From the NCBI GenBank assembly GCA_011365055.1, contig RDOG01000003.1, positions 62,001-126,000 of the forward strand: a DNA stretch of 64,000 nt. Reading direction: 5' to 3'. Positions 1 to 9,139 of the stretch are shown here, in pieces; the stretch's first letter is position 1, and each line of letters opens with the position of its first letter. This DNA comes from Promethearchaeota archaeon (GTDB lineage Archaea; Asgardarchaeota; Lokiarchaeia; Helarchaeales; RDOG01). The translations under genes and the position numbers were made by a program. The notes beneath the pieces are model-generated. The model did not search any database. It had not been told where the DNA came from and saw only the letters and a program-made list of their open reading frames with translations.

Positions 1-286
1 TAAATTTATCTAACTCGCCGTGTCTATCAATGTGGTGCATGTCTCCCTTGACTTCTATCTCTATATTCTTTATTTTTGCATTGTACTTATCAATTGCAAA
101 CCCAAAGCTAGTTCCTTGACAAGCTCCTATTGAAATTAACAAGTATTCAATGCTTGAAGGTCCAGTATCTCCACCATGAAATTCAGGTGGCTCATCCGCA
201 ATAAACGTTGGAAAATGTCTCACATTTCCATCAAAAGATAAGCTCCCACGTTCTTTTCTCCAAGTCATTCTTGCTACCAATGGCAT
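1..286 (-). CDS. OsmC/Ohr family protein (C-terminus outside window)
   Basis: The first 95 codons of a minus-strand gene are visible. It starts at ATG 286, with a GGTGAT ribosome site just upstream. The protein has the OsmC pattern: a short beta-rich start, then a GGxxxGPSSIEYLL stretch and a conserved cysteine in GACQGTSF at the head of the central helix. In this family that cysteine reduces peroxides or takes part in thiol/sulfur chemistry. The second family cysteine would lie beyond the window edge, so peroxidase activity cannot be confirmed. The gene is transcribed away from the M42 peptidase at 378. Confidence 0.85.
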   Translation of the reverse strand, partial: MPLVARMTWRKERGSLSFDGNVRHFPTFIADEPPEFHGGDTGPSSIEYLLISIGACQGTSFGFAIDKYNAKIKNIEIEVKGDMHHIDRHGELDKF

Positions 287-377
287 GATATCACCTTTGA
301 ATCCAAACTAACTTAATACAATTCATCGATTAGATTTTAAAACTTGTTTATATTTAATTAAAACTGGTGAGTTCATT

Positions 378-1439
378 TTGGATTTGGAATTTTTAAAAAA
401 AATTGTCGAAATTGATGCTGCCCCAGGGTTTGAAAAGCCAATTATCGATTTTCTTAAAAAGAAAATTACTTTTTGTAATGAGATCTATGAAGATAAATTT
501 GGAAATTTGATTGCGGTAAAAAAAGGAACATCAGAAACGCCTAAAATTTTTATCTCTGCTCATGTTGACGAATTAGGCATGCTTGTAAAGTATATTGATA
601 AGGAGGGATTCATCCGATTCAGTTTTTTAGGAGGATTTTATGATCTTGCAGTATTAAATCAGAGGATCACAATTCATACTAAAAAAGGTCCTGTTAAGGG
701 AATAATTGCTTGTAAACCTCCACATTTAATGGATGAAGAAGAGCGGAAAAAAAATATCAAGAAAGAAGATATGTTTATCGATATCGGAGTTGCATCTAGA
801 GAAGAAGCAGAAAAAATAGGTGTAAAAATAGGAGATCCTATTGTCTGGGAAGGTCCCCTCTTACATCTTCAAGGTGATCGATACGTCGCTAAAGCGTTTG
901 ACAATAAAATAGCAGTTTTAGTTCTTTATGATGTATTGAAAGAAATAAAAAATTTTAAAGGAACCCTTTATGGAGCATTTACTTTGATGGAAGAAGTAGG
1001 TCTTCGAGGTGCTGAAACCTCTATTTACCCTATTGATCCAGACGTGGCAATTTCGCTTGATATTTCACTTGCTGGAGATTATCCAATGGTGAAAGAAGGA
1101 AATTCACCAATATTTATAGGAAAAGGACCGGCTATCACCATTGCAAGCGGATCTAGAACGAGTTTACAAGGTGGATTGATATCTCATCCAAAAGTTAGGC
1201 AATTTTTAATAGATATTGCTGAAGAAGAAAAAATTCCATATCAATTAGAAATAATGGAAGGTGGTACTACTGATGGAACAAAATTTGCAGTTACAAAAGG
1301 AGGCATACCGACTGGAAATATTGGAATTCCGTCAAGATATTCCCATACACCCGTTGAAATTATAGCCTTAACTGACGTACAAAACACTATAGCATTATTG
1401 GTCAAGGCAGTAGAAAAGTTACATGAGGCATTTTCATGA
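378..1439 (+). CDS. M42 family metallopeptidase (glutamyl/TET-type aminopeptidase)
   Basis: A cytosolic dinuclear-metal aminopeptidase that probably trims peptides to amino acids, often as a TET dodecamer in archaea. At 353 residues it is full length for the family. Visible metal and catalytic motifs are AHVDELG (His62, Asp64), AKAFDN (Asp), LMEEVGLRG (catalytic Glu pair), the late Asp in SLDIS, and SRYSHTP (His). The start is TTG 378, seven bases after GGTGA at 366-370. It overlaps the next gene by four bases (ATGA), so the two are probably co-translated. Exact specificity (glutamyl, leucyl or cellulase-annotated) cannot be read from the sequence. Confidence 0.9.
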   Translation: MDLEFLKKIVEIDAAPGFEKPIIDFLKKKITFCNEIYEDKFGNLIAVKKGTSETPKIFISAHVDELGMLVKYIDKEGFIRFSFLGGFYDLAVLNQRITIHTKKGPVKGIIACKPPHLMDEEERKKNIKKEDMFIDIGVASREEAEKIGVKIGDPIVWEGPLLHLQGDRYVAKAFDNKIAVLVLYDVLKEIKNFKGTLYGAFTLMEEVGLRGAETSIYPIDPDVAISLDISLAGDYPMVKEGNSPIFIGKGPAITIASGSRTSLQGGLISHPKVRQFLIDIAEEEKIPYQLEIMEGGTTDGTKFAVTKGGIPTGNIGIPSRYSHTPVEIIALTDVQNTIALLVKAVEKLHEAFS

Positions 1440-2203
1440 TAATGGACTTAGTTACCAAAAAAGCTCAGGTTAAAAAAGGAAAAATCGGTATTGGCGTTGA
1501 TCCTAAAAGAATCAGAATAATGGAGAACATTAAGAATATTGTTGAAAAAAAAAATCTTGCCAATTTAATATATTATGAAAACGATAAAGATTTAATTGAG
1601 GACCTTAAAAATAATAGATTAGATGGAATAGTCCGAGGACATTTATCATCAAATACATTCTTAGAATGCATTAAAAGCTCATTTAATGTTTCACATTGTT
1701 ATAGGCTTGCCCTTTTAGAAACTGCAGGTAATCACGAATTCTTTTTTGCCCCCGTTGGGATTGATGAAGCAAGAAATGCATCTGAAAAACAAGAATTTAT
1801 CAAGCTTTCTATAAATTTATTAAAGCAATTAGGTATTGATCCAAGGATTGCAATTCTTTCTGGGGGTCGCAGGGATGATCTTGGAAGAGATACGCAAGTA
1901 GATAAAACAATTAATGAAGCAGATCAGATCATTTCTTGGATAAATAAAGAAAATATCAAAAATTCTAAAAATTATAACATATTAATTGAGGATGCCATTC
2001 AAGATAAAATGAACGTAATTTTAGCACCTAATGGAATGAGTGGCAACCTAATTTATAGAACTCTCATACATTTAGGAAATGGAAAATCTCATGGTGCTCC
2101 CTATTTAAACATTAAAAAACCAGTTATTGATACTTCACGAGTAGCTCCAATAAATGAATACGTGTCAGCAATAAGTTTTGCCAGTGCATTGAAATGGATA
2201 TAA
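1436..2203 (+). CDS. mtxX: MtxX / methanogen marker protein 4 (phosphotransacetylase-like)
   Basis: The 255 residues resemble the phosphate acetyl/butyryltransferase fold of the methanogen marker 4 (MtxX) family. Visible blocks are an N-terminal IGIGVDPKR, DGIVRGHLSS, the central ILSGGRRDDLGRD, and the C-terminal NVILAPNGMSGNLIYRTL and HGAPYL stretches. The family was defined in methanogens and its reaction is not established. The gene overlaps the M42 peptidase by ATGA at 1436-1439. A second in-frame ATG lies at 1442. Presence outside methanogens fits other methanopterin-type genes here (MptD, DUF447). Confidence 0.75.
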   Translation: MIMDLVTKKAQVKKGKIGIGVDPKRIRIMENIKNIVEKKNLANLIYYENDKDLIEDLKNNRLDGIVRGHLSSNTFLECIKSSFNVSHCYRLALLETAGNHEFFFAPVGIDEARNASEKQEFIKLSINLLKQLGIDPRIAILSGGRRDDLGRDTQVDKTINEADQIISWINKENIKNSKNYNILIEDAIQDKMNVILAPNGMSGNLIYRTLIHLGNGKSHGAPYLNIKKPVIDTSRVAPINEYVSAISFASALKWI

Positions 2204-2463
2204 TTATGAATTAGCTCTAACATTATACTTTTAACAATAATTGAAGTGAGTGATGATTTCTCATTATGTATGATGATTTGAAAATAATTTTTTTAAAAAT
2301 TACATTTTTTTAATAAAAAAAGAAATAATTATACAAGTTGTACAATTAATCCCGTTTTTTTCTACAAGAATCCCAATTTTTTTTGAAATGCTTAAATATA
2401 TATTGCCTCATTTTTCATTCTCTTAATGATTATTGATATAAAAACCTTTTAGGAAAAGGTAAA

Positions 2464-3423
2464 ATGCAATCATTTGATCCAAACTCTTTAACAACAATTT
2501 TTATAACTATAATACTTATTCCTATACAACTAATGGTATTTTATTATATTTTAGGAAAGGAATTTAAAAGTATTGAATATAAAGTATCAATTGGCTATAT
2601 ACTTTCTGTTAATGCCATGATAATGCTTGTAATAGTGAATATAGAAATAATGAACCTTGGATTTCTTTATGGTTTGATTATTTCACCTATAATGATAGCA
2701 ATTCCATATGTTGCATTATATTATATCGTTAAATATATTAAAAAAAATAGGTTTGCTCTCAAAAAAACAATTGATCTCGGCAGGGATGCTTCAATTAACA
2801 TTGCAAACATGGCTACAGAATTAGCCGCTAGTGCAAATGAAGTGAATGCATCTGCAGAAGAAATAGCATCAACGACGCAAGAAGTTTCTTCAGGTACGTT
2901 AACTCAAGTTAAAGAGCTTTCCGATATTAACCAAACTGCAATTAATATTAATGATTTAGCAGAAAGTGTTAAAAATTCTAGTGATAACATCAATAAAATA
3001 ATGGGAATCATAACAAACATTGCTGAACAGACGAACTTACTTGCATTAAATGCAAGTATTGAAGCAGGTCGCGCGGGAGAATATGGTAGGGGATTTGCTG
3101 TTGTTGCTGATGAAGTGCGTAAATTAGCAGAAGAATCCAAAAGTGCAGTGGGAAATTCGAGTAAAGAAATTATCGATATTATAAGTAAAATAGAAAAAAC
3201 TGTCGAGTTTATAAGGAAAATTTCTAGTGCTCTTAAAGGTGCTCTAACATTAAGTGAAGAAACATCAGCTGCAATGGAGGAAATTAATTCATCAGCTGAA
3301 GAACAAACAACATCAATGGAAGAAATTGTGTTAACTTCTAATAAGTTAAGCGAGTTATCTGAGGCATTAAAAAGAAGCTTAACTGGGAAAGAAATAGTTA
3401 AGAAATCCATTGAAAAAAAATAA
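2464..3423 (+). CDS. Methyl-accepting chemotaxis protein lacking an extracellular sensor domain
   Basis: Three hydrophobic segments (about residues 10-30, 45-65 and 70-90) lead straight into a coiled-coil signalling domain. The hairpin tip, conserved for CheA/CheW binding, is visible as [19 protein letters not shown] and [16 protein letters not shown], near residues 183-220. No ligand-binding loop and no obvious HAMP domain is present, so any stimulus must come from the membrane itself or from a partner. At 319 residues it is short for a chemoreceptor. No che genes are in the window. The ATG at 2464 follows AGGAAAAGGTAA. A long reverse-strand frame inside it is a low-complexity shadow. Confidence 0.85.
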   Translation: MQSFDPNSLTTIFITIILIPIQLMVFYYILGKEFKSIEYKVSIGYILSVNAMIMLVIVNIEIMNLGFLYGLIISPIMIAIPYVALYYIVKYIKKNRFALKKTIDLGRDASINIANMATELAASANEVNASAEEIASTTQEVSSGTLTQVKELSDINQTAININDLAESVKNSSDNINKIMGIITNIAEQTNLLALNASIEAGRAGEYGRGFAVVADEVRKLAEESKSAVGNSSKEIIDIISKIEKTVEFIRKISSALKGALTLSEETSAAMEEINSSAEEQTTSMEEIVLTSNKLSELSEALKRSLTGKEIVKKSIEKK

Positions 3424-3435
3424 TTTGAGTAAGTT

Positions 3436-4221
3436 TTATTTAATATTTACATCCAATTCTTTGTTTATATGCCTTAAGGTTATTAACGCAAGAGCCACTA
3501 ACCACGTGAGTAAGGAGATCAAGAACATCCATTCATAAAACGGTGTTGATGGTGGAATTATAACTATTGGGGATATTAAATTCACGAGAAATATCGTGCA
3601 AAAGACCTGAGGCAGTATAACCATTTCTAATCCAAGTATTATTACAAGTGCTTTAGGAACATTTATGTTAAACAACGTTTGAACATTCTCTGAATAAATT
3701 ATGCAGATTAATCCTGTAAAAATCCCTGAAAAAGCTAAAAACGGGAAGAAAAATATTGTGAAAATCGTGTGAAGGTCTACCGGCGATGCTCCTGCTTGTT
3801 TTAAATAAAAACCAACGTCCTCAGAAACAAACCCTAAAGAAAATACGCCTATAATACCTATAAACATTAAAATCTCCGCTATTCTCCCTAATACTATTCT
3901 CCCTTTTTCCCCTGAATCCCCTGTTTTTTGTGTCACTACTTTCGCTATATATAACGTTGAAGGTATCAAAAATATTGCTGTAAGCATGCATGCATCATCA
4001 AGAAATTTTGGTATTGGAGTATAATCAAAAGAACCTAGATCGCTAATATAATTGCTAATGATATTGTATGGACCGTGTAGCTGTGCTACGAACACACCAA
4101 TAATTATTGATGGAATAAAAATTACAAATATTCCGATAATACTCCATTTTGCAACCTTTGGATTTGTTAAAAAATCATAAAGATCATTCTTTTTTTTGAT
4201 TAAGGTTTCTTTTAATCCCAT
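3436..4221 (-). CDS. DUF998-like integral membrane protein
   Basis: A 261-residue protein with about six hydrophobic segments. A cytosolic N-terminus rich in Lys leads into the first helix (around residues 25-48). The GPYNIISNYISDLGS stretch after helix 1 is typical of DUF998 proteins, whose function is unknown. The gene converges on the chemoreceptor, with a 12-base gap between stop codons. No catalytic motif can be pointed to. The DUF998 assignment is from pattern recognition and moderately sure; the membrane topology is more certain. Confidence 0.75.
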   Translation of the reverse strand: MGLKETLIKKKNDLYDFLTNPKVAKWSIIGIFVIFIPSIIIGVFVAQLHGPYNIISNYISDLGSFDYTPIPKFLDDACMLTAIFLIPSTLYIAKVVTQKTGDSGEKGRIVLGRIAEILMFIGIIGVFSLGFVSEDVGFYLKQAGASPVDLHTIFTIFFFPFLAFSGIFTGLICIIYSENVQTLFNINVPKALVIILGLEMVILPQVFCTIFLVNLISPIVIIPPSTPFYEWMFLISLLTWLVALALITLRHINKELDVNIK

Positions 4222-4310
4222 TATTTATCTACCCTAATATAATTTTAATCAAAATTTTAAAGATACAATAATAAAAAAGAAAAATAAAAAAAAAGTTTCG
4301 ATTAAAAGTA

Positions 4311-5951
4311 TCATTCAGGAGTTTTTAATTCCGGAACGTATTGTACCATCTTTTTACCCGCTTCTAACTCGTCTTCGATGCGTTCTCGATGAATTGCATT
4401 CATAGCACAGAAAGGTATTTGTCTAACAGTATCTGTGGCGGGATCAACATAACCATAATGAACTAAACAGTGATTTACTCTATTTACATCAAAGTTATAT
4501 AGATCTTGGAAATGCATGAGACCAACTAAGAGAATATTATTCCCTACCAGCCAATTTGCTGAAGCTTCCCAAGAAGTATTGAATATAGTACCTGCGAAAT
4601 TACTAATTATTCCCATAGGGTTAGAAAATTTGCCCATAACTTCTCTAATTGGCTTTAAATGTCTAGAGATATCAGCAAAAAATCTTGCTCTCATCATTTC
4701 TTTTCTTGCTCTTTTAAAGATTCCTCTTTCAAGAAATCCTTCTTTGCCTTCTCGCTCCCATTTCTTCTCTCGTTCTACTCGTTCATACCATTTCGCGGAA
4801 GTATCTAAGAACTCCTCTGAATCAATAAACTCATCAATTCCGATGAGATTCTTCGTTTTCGGATCGACAAACATAAAATTAGCGAACCCACAGTCTTGAG
4901 AACATGTAAATTCTACTGGAGGCTGATCAGAAAACCAAGCAATGCATTTTGCAAACTTTGAAATAACAGGTAACGGATATGTCTTACCAACGGCACCATT
5001 AGTATATTCAATCAAATCTTTTGCTAAATGAGATGATGTAATTCTCATTTCTTTTAACTTATCTTTGTCATATCTCCCGCACATTGCCATTGGTTGATAC
5101 ATGAGCGTATTTATAACGTCAATATTATCAATACAAAATTGTAATATATTGGTAACCTCATGATCATTCACTCCTTTTGCAATAGTTGGAACAATAATCA
5201 TATTTTGAAAGTCTAAAGCACGAGCATTTTCTACAACTTTCAATTTTTTATCTAAAATATCAACGCCTCTAGTTTTTAGGTATGTATCACGTTCAATTCC
5301 GTCAAATTGTAAATATATGACCGTTCTACTTCTACCATCCTTTGAATTTTTCGGAATCCCAGCGTCGATCAATTCTTGAAAATAATCAATGTTATTAAGT
5401 CGAATACCATTAGTAGCAATTTGAATTTGTAAAAATCCCATCTCAATACATTCAGAAATAATATCTGCAAGGTCATTTCGCATCGTCGGCTCTCCACCTG
5501 CAAACATTGCGCATACAGGTGGTTGAGGTGTAATAGCTCTCATGTGTTTGAAAATTCTAATTAATTCATCATAAGAGGGTTCATAATTCATTCCTTTTGC
5601 TTCAGCATTGGCAAAGCAAATAGGACATTTTAAATTACATCTATAAGTAACATCAACTATGGCAATAGCGGGTGAACTCATGTGATTTGGACAAGCTCCA
5701 CAATCATTTGGACAACCATTCTTGGTTGGAACACAAGGGTTATCCACCTTCTGCCCATCTATTCGATATTTTTGAGACCATTTAAAATGCTCGGGATTTA
5801 TTGATAATAAATCTTCAAAATGACCATGTTCTTTACAATTCTTAATCATAAGTACTTCATTTTCTTTTTCAATTATGTCAGCATCTATTGTTTTTTTACA
5901 CTCGGGGCATAAACTTTGTGTTTTTTTAATGATATTGCTAATATTTATCAT
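4311..5951 (-). CDS. tes: Radical SAM protein of the tetraether lipid synthase (Tes) type
   Basis: This 546-residue protein has the layout of Tes (MJ0619 family), which joins two archaeol tails to make macrocyclic or GDGT membrane lipids. It has an N-terminal CPEC zinc/Fe-S knuckle (about residue 15), a Cys-rich NGCPNDCGACPNH motif (about 79-90), and a canonical radical SAM motif CNLKCPIC (CxxxCxxC, about 104-112). FAGGEPTMR follows, as the GGE SAM-binding motif, and more Cys occur in the C-terminal half (FTCSQDCGF). The start is ATG 5951, directly after GGAG. Other radical SAM methylase-like proteins share parts of this layout, so the exact product is likely but not proven. Confidence 0.8.
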   Translation of the reverse strand: MINISNIIKKTQSLCPECKKTIDADIIEKENEVLMIKNCKEHGHFEDLLSINPEHFKWSQKYRIDGQKVDNPCVPTKNGCPNDCGACPNHMSSPAIAIVDVTYRCNLKCPICFANAEAKGMNYEPSYDELIRIFKHMRAITPQPPVCAMFAGGEPTMRNDLADIISECIEMGFLQIQIATNGIRLNNIDYFQELIDAGIPKNSKDGRSRTVIYLQFDGIERDTYLKTRGVDILDKKLKVVENARALDFQNMIIVPTIAKGVNDHEVTNILQFCIDNIDVINTLMYQPMAMCGRYDKDKLKEMRITSSHLAKDLIEYTNGAVGKTYPLPVISKFAKCIAWFSDQPPVEFTCSQDCGFANFMFVDPKTKNLIGIDEFIDSEEFLDTSAKWYERVEREKKWEREGKEGFLERGIFKRARKEMMRARFFADISRHLKPIREVMGKFSNPMGIISNFAGTIFNTSWEASANWLVGNNILLVGLMHFQDLYNFDVNRVNHCLVHYGYVDPATDTVRQIPFCAMNAIHRERIEDELEAGKKMVQYVPELKTPE

Positions 5952-6121
5952 CTCCTTACAATCATTTTTTCATGTTCAACATGTTGGGGACCATAAAATA
6001 CTACCTTGTTAGTCAAAAAAATGTCTAACTCTTTACAAAAAATTTTGAGAGCAAATTTCTTTAAAAACATTTCGTGCAAATTTGCCAACTGGAAATCTTC
6101 GAAAATCCATAGAAAGTGATT

Positions 6122-6502
6122 TTATTTCACTCTTAAATCTTGTAATAGATCAAATATTCCATCACAGAAAGCTCCTATAAATAGAATTATTTTAATAATA
6201 AATAAAAATACGTCAAGATTGAAATTAAGTGAAATGAATGCATGAAAAGAAATAAAAAAAATAAATGGTGCATGTTCAAATTTATTTGATCCGATTGGAT
6301 CTTCTCCACTTCTTAAGTTCATTTCGTCTAGAATGTCTTTCAAAATAAAAATACATAGAAATATATAACTAGCGATAAGAAATGACATATCAATGACCGT
6401 TAGAAATGAATATAAAAATAAAATTAATAAAACATAAGAAAAAAAGTATAACGCTCCTCCACAAAGCGGAAATATATAATATTTTAGTCTCTTTTCTGTC
6501 AT
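6122..6502 (-). CDS. Small four-helix membrane protein, unknown
   Basis: A 126-residue, strongly hydrophobic protein with about four transmembrane segments (residues 10-33, 38-58, 77-93, 97-116). A charged loop carries LDEMNLRSGEDPIG between helices 2 and 3. I do not recognise a family. It lies alone between the Tes-like gene (same strand, 170 bases downstream) and the cupin gene (opposite strand). Base composition matches its neighbours. Confidence 0.6.
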   Translation of the reverse strand: MTEKRLKYYIFPLCGGALYFFSYVLLILFLYSFLTVIDMSFLIASYIFLCIFILKDILDEMNLRSGEDPIGSNKFEHAPFIFFISFHAFISLNFNLDVFLFIIKIILFIGAFCDGIFDLLQDLRVK

Positions 6503-6621
6503 TGGACTCAGTTTTAAATCAAATATTTTTTTAATATGTTCTCAGATTGTTAATATCATGTATCCCATAACTTTATTATTTTTTACTTTCATTTCAAGTT
6601 AGAAAAATTGAAGTGATTCAG

Positions 6622-6963
6622 TTGAAAATTAAATCGATCGAAGAAAACCTTAGTTATAAAGATGGCACGAAAAGAATAGTTGGGATTTACGATACCACAT
6701 TACTTAGTAAAGAAAAAATAATGCCCCATTTCCATGACGACGAAGAAGAAATTTACTATATCTTAGAGGGTGAAGGTTTGATGGTGATTGGAGACGAACA
6801 CGAATTCGTAAAAGCTGGAGAAATCGTGTACATTCCCTCAAGAAAAATTCATTCCATAAGTGCGACATCTTATGAACTTAGATTTATCACTGTAACTGTT
6901 GATATATCGGAGGGTGAACGCAGAAGAAGAAAGAACGTAGACAATTTAGGATATTTCCTCTAA
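6622..6963 (+). CDS. Cupin domain protein
   Basis: A small single-domain cupin of about 113 residues. The metal-binding motif 1 reads PHFHDDEEEIYYILEG (two His and a Glu as likely ligands), and motif 2 ends with PSRKIHSI (third His). Such proteins bind a divalent metal and act as small-molecule enzymes or sensors; the substrate cannot be told. I place the start at TTG 6622, because AAGTGAT at 6611-6617 then forms a ribosome site five bases upstream. A GTG at 6613 in the same frame overlaps that site and is less likely. Confidence 0.85.
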   Translation: MKIKSIEENLSYKDGTKRIVGIYDTTLLSKEKIMPHFHDDEEEIYYILEGEGLMVIGDEHEFVKAGEIVYIPSRKIHSISATSYELRFITVTVDISEGERRRRKNVDNLGYFL

Positions 6964-7252
6964 TTATTTTTTTAAAAGAAGCTATTAATTTTTGTAAAGT
7001 CTGTTTAGTTACAAAGACTATTGAAAATAAAAAGTAAAAAAACATTACTTTGTGTTGATGTTTCCATAAACAATCAATGATTTATGGTACTAGTGGGTAC
7101 GCACCGCTTTTTGATGACGTTTAATTCCATCAATTCAATGATCTCAAACAATTCCTTTCATACATCTAAAGCTCGTTTTTTCAATTGATGCTCCGATCGC
7201 AACACAATATGTATAGGGTGACTTCATAGGTGTCATATATTTGGTTGTGACA
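6964..7252. other. Intergenic stretch, probably decayed coding DNA
   Basis: About 290 bases with no intact reading frame. The stretch from roughly 7080 has a less AT-rich, gene-like composition and leads directly into the C-terminal ketopantoate reductase fragment. It may hold the decayed N-terminal part of that gene, but I could not recover a convincing translation. Confidence 0.3.
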
Positions 7253-7531
7253 CTTCAGCAAAGCGTATCCTTTCTCACGAAATTCATTTTCAAGCCGCAG
7301 TTCAAAAAAATGGGTATCGATAGTATGTCGCAAGACATTATAATGAGAAAGAAAAAACAATCGGAAATTGAAACGTTGAATGGTTATTTCTTACAATTGG
7401 CAGCTGCAAATAATATAAAGGCACCTTATAATAAGGTCATTTATGAATTAGGGAAAAAAGAATTCAACCTTCCTGAATTTGAACCATTAAGCATCGATAA
7501 TTTCTGGGAGAAAATTCAAGAGAATATATAA
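7253..7531 (+). pseudogene. C-terminal remnant of a ketopantoate reductase (PanE/ApbA_C) gene
   Basis: About 90 residues match the C-terminal helical domain of 2-dehydropantoate 2-reductase. SMSQDIIMRKKKQSEIETLNG and APYNKVIYEL are the typical substrate-side motifs (SMxQD, sEIdxLNG, TPxN). The N-terminal Rossmann domain with its GxGxxG motif is absent upstream, so the fragment cannot bind NADPH. No good start codon with a ribosome site precedes it. It is best read as a decayed gene, although a stand-alone helical domain cannot be excluded. Confidence 0.7.
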
Positions 7532-7641
7532 TAATATAAAATAAATATGTTTTGAAAAGAAATAAAATAAATTAAAAGAACATTAAAGGGGAATATTTTG
7601 AGAAATGTTATATATGTTGAAAGAATTGAGCTCATTCCAAA

Positions 7642-8070
7642 ATGTTTGCAATAATATTTTGCGTGGAGACATTTGGAATTAGCCTCCCGTTCTATTTATT
7701 TAACATATTAAATAATAGTTCTTACTTATTGTTAATGTATTTCGTAATTTCTGTAATTAAATTTGTAGTATTATCTTATTTCTCTTTGGTTTATTATAAG
7801 GCAGTTGTACGATATAAAAGTCAATCTGATATTTCTAAAGCAGAGAATGATTTGGGATTTAATTTAGGAGCGGGTCTTTTAATTTCAGAAGGAATGCTTC
7901 AATTTACTTTCCCATTTATCATTTATAGCTTTGATTTTACTGACCCGGGTGATATAGCTACGATTGGTGTGTCTATTTACTCAAATCTCTTTTTTTTTTA
8001 CGTTATTTGGGGTGTTAAGTCTTCTCAGTTTTTGTATGGTATCACTATATTTTTCCTTAAAACGTTATAA
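7642..8070 (+). CDS. Small membrane protein, unknown
   Basis: A 142-residue hydrophobic protein with about four transmembrane helices (residues 3-22, 28-52, 75-98, 108-138). A hydrophilic loop carries RYKSQSDISKAEND. No family is recognised. The ATG at 7642 has no clear ribosome site. A better site (AAAGGGGA) precedes a TTG at 7599 in another frame that stops after 18 codons, so either the start is weak or a frameshift has separated the real N-terminus. Confidence 0.45.
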   Translation: MFAIIFCVETFGISLPFYLFNILNNSSYLLLMYFVISVIKFVVLSYFSLVYYKAVVRYKSQSDISKAENDLGFNLGAGLLISEGMLQFTFPFIIYSFDFTDPGDIATIGVSIYSNLFFFYVIWGVKSSQFLYGITIFFLKTL

Positions 8071-8094
8071 TCTCGATTAAAAAAAAGGAGGTGA

Positions 8095-8604
8095 TCAAGC
8101 AGGATATACTTGAACACATAGGAAATGATGTGATAATGAATTATTTACACAATTTCCTTGGAATTTAATTGTCACATTATGAGATCCGGTTGATAGACAT
8201 GTAATTACTGCATTTAATGTAATACGGGCGCTAATAAAGCTATCTGTTATATTGTTCCCTAAATACGCATAACCTTCGTTATATATTACACCAACCTAAA
8301 AGAACCATAAATGAATCGATGATATGGCACCGTTTGGCCATGCTGATGCAATTCCTGAATAAGTTAAAAGGACTGCATCACCCCTAGTAACACTAAAGGT
8401 TATATTGCATTTGGGAATAGTTTGTAAGGTGTCGATTGGATCTGTATGAACCCCGTCAATATTGTATGTAGAAAGAAGTGTAGGTTGTCGAGTTACCGAG
8501 AGCGAATTAAATATCCCAAGACCTAGACCGGTTGCACCTAAAATCAGCCCAGTCAGCCCAATAACGGCTAAAATAATCATTTTTTTTTTCCATGGCAATC
8601 TCAT
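8095..8604 (-). pseudogene. Membrane-anchored secreted protein interrupted by an in-frame TAG
   Basis: The frame opens at ATG 8604 with a basic start (MRLPWKKK) and a hydrophobic anchor or signal (about residues 9-30). After 102 residues it meets TAG at 8296-8298. The same frame then stays open for 66 more codons to TGA at 8095-8097. The continuation looks like a normal extracytoplasmic domain, with NxT/S sequons and beta-rich composition (GYAYLGNNITDSF, CLSTGSHNVTIKF). It has no recognised family. It could be a recently inactivated gene, a readthrough product or a sequencing error. Nine other genes here stop at TAG, so TAG is not generally reassigned. Confidence 0.6.
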
Positions 8605-8887
8605 CTCTGAGTATTCTTTTTATTAAAAAAAGAAAGTTGGTGATGTTTAAAAGTAATTTTTTTTGGATTTAAAAATGTTGCAAATCAATATCATAAAATA
8701 TTGATATTCCTTTTTACTTGGATAAGAATTCTCCGTGCTTCCTCACATAATATTTGACCAAATCTCCTTATTACAAGGAAAATGATTCACAGGAAAGCTA
8801 GATGTCTTCATTTACCACGAGAGCAATGAAACTTAATTTCACTTATATTTCATTTTTCGTTTTTTTTTTAAAATTTATTAGGTTTCA

Positions 8888-9034
8888 TTATGAAATTCTG
8901 CCTTCCATTAATTTTGCAGTAGCTTCTAAAAAATTCTTAGCAGGAATTTTTGTATATTTTTTCACCATTATTATTGCTTTTTTTTCGCAATTAAATGAAC
9001 ATACTCCACATCCAATACATCTTTCATTAGTCTA
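8888..9034 (-). pseudogene. Fragment of a 4Fe-4S ferredoxin-type protein
   Basis: A minus-strand frame of about 48 codons contains a full 4Fe-4S cluster motif, NERCIGCGVCSFNCEKKAI. A helical tail with IPAKNFLEATAKLMEGRIS follows, ending at TAA 8888-8890. An in-frame TAG lies two codons before the motif and no start codon is available, so only the tail of a larger iron-sulfur protein remains. The opposite-strand frame over this region is a shadow. The parent family cannot be named. Confidence 0.6.
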
Positions 9035-9139
9035 AATGGATTAAAAGCATTGAAACTATTAACCAACTTAAAAAATGAAATAAATAAAAATTTAATTGAG
9101 TAATGTTCAAGAATTGATAAAAAGCAGATATATATATTC

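Noticed and set aside
2904..3410. 168-codon reverse-strand frame inside the chemoreceptor gene
   Set aside because: Ser/Leu-rich mirror of the coiled-coil gene; the forward product has clear family motifs.
8802..9035. 77-codon plus-strand hydrophobic frame
   Set aside because: Its reverse strand encodes a perfect 4Fe-4S motif, so the plus frame is a shadow.
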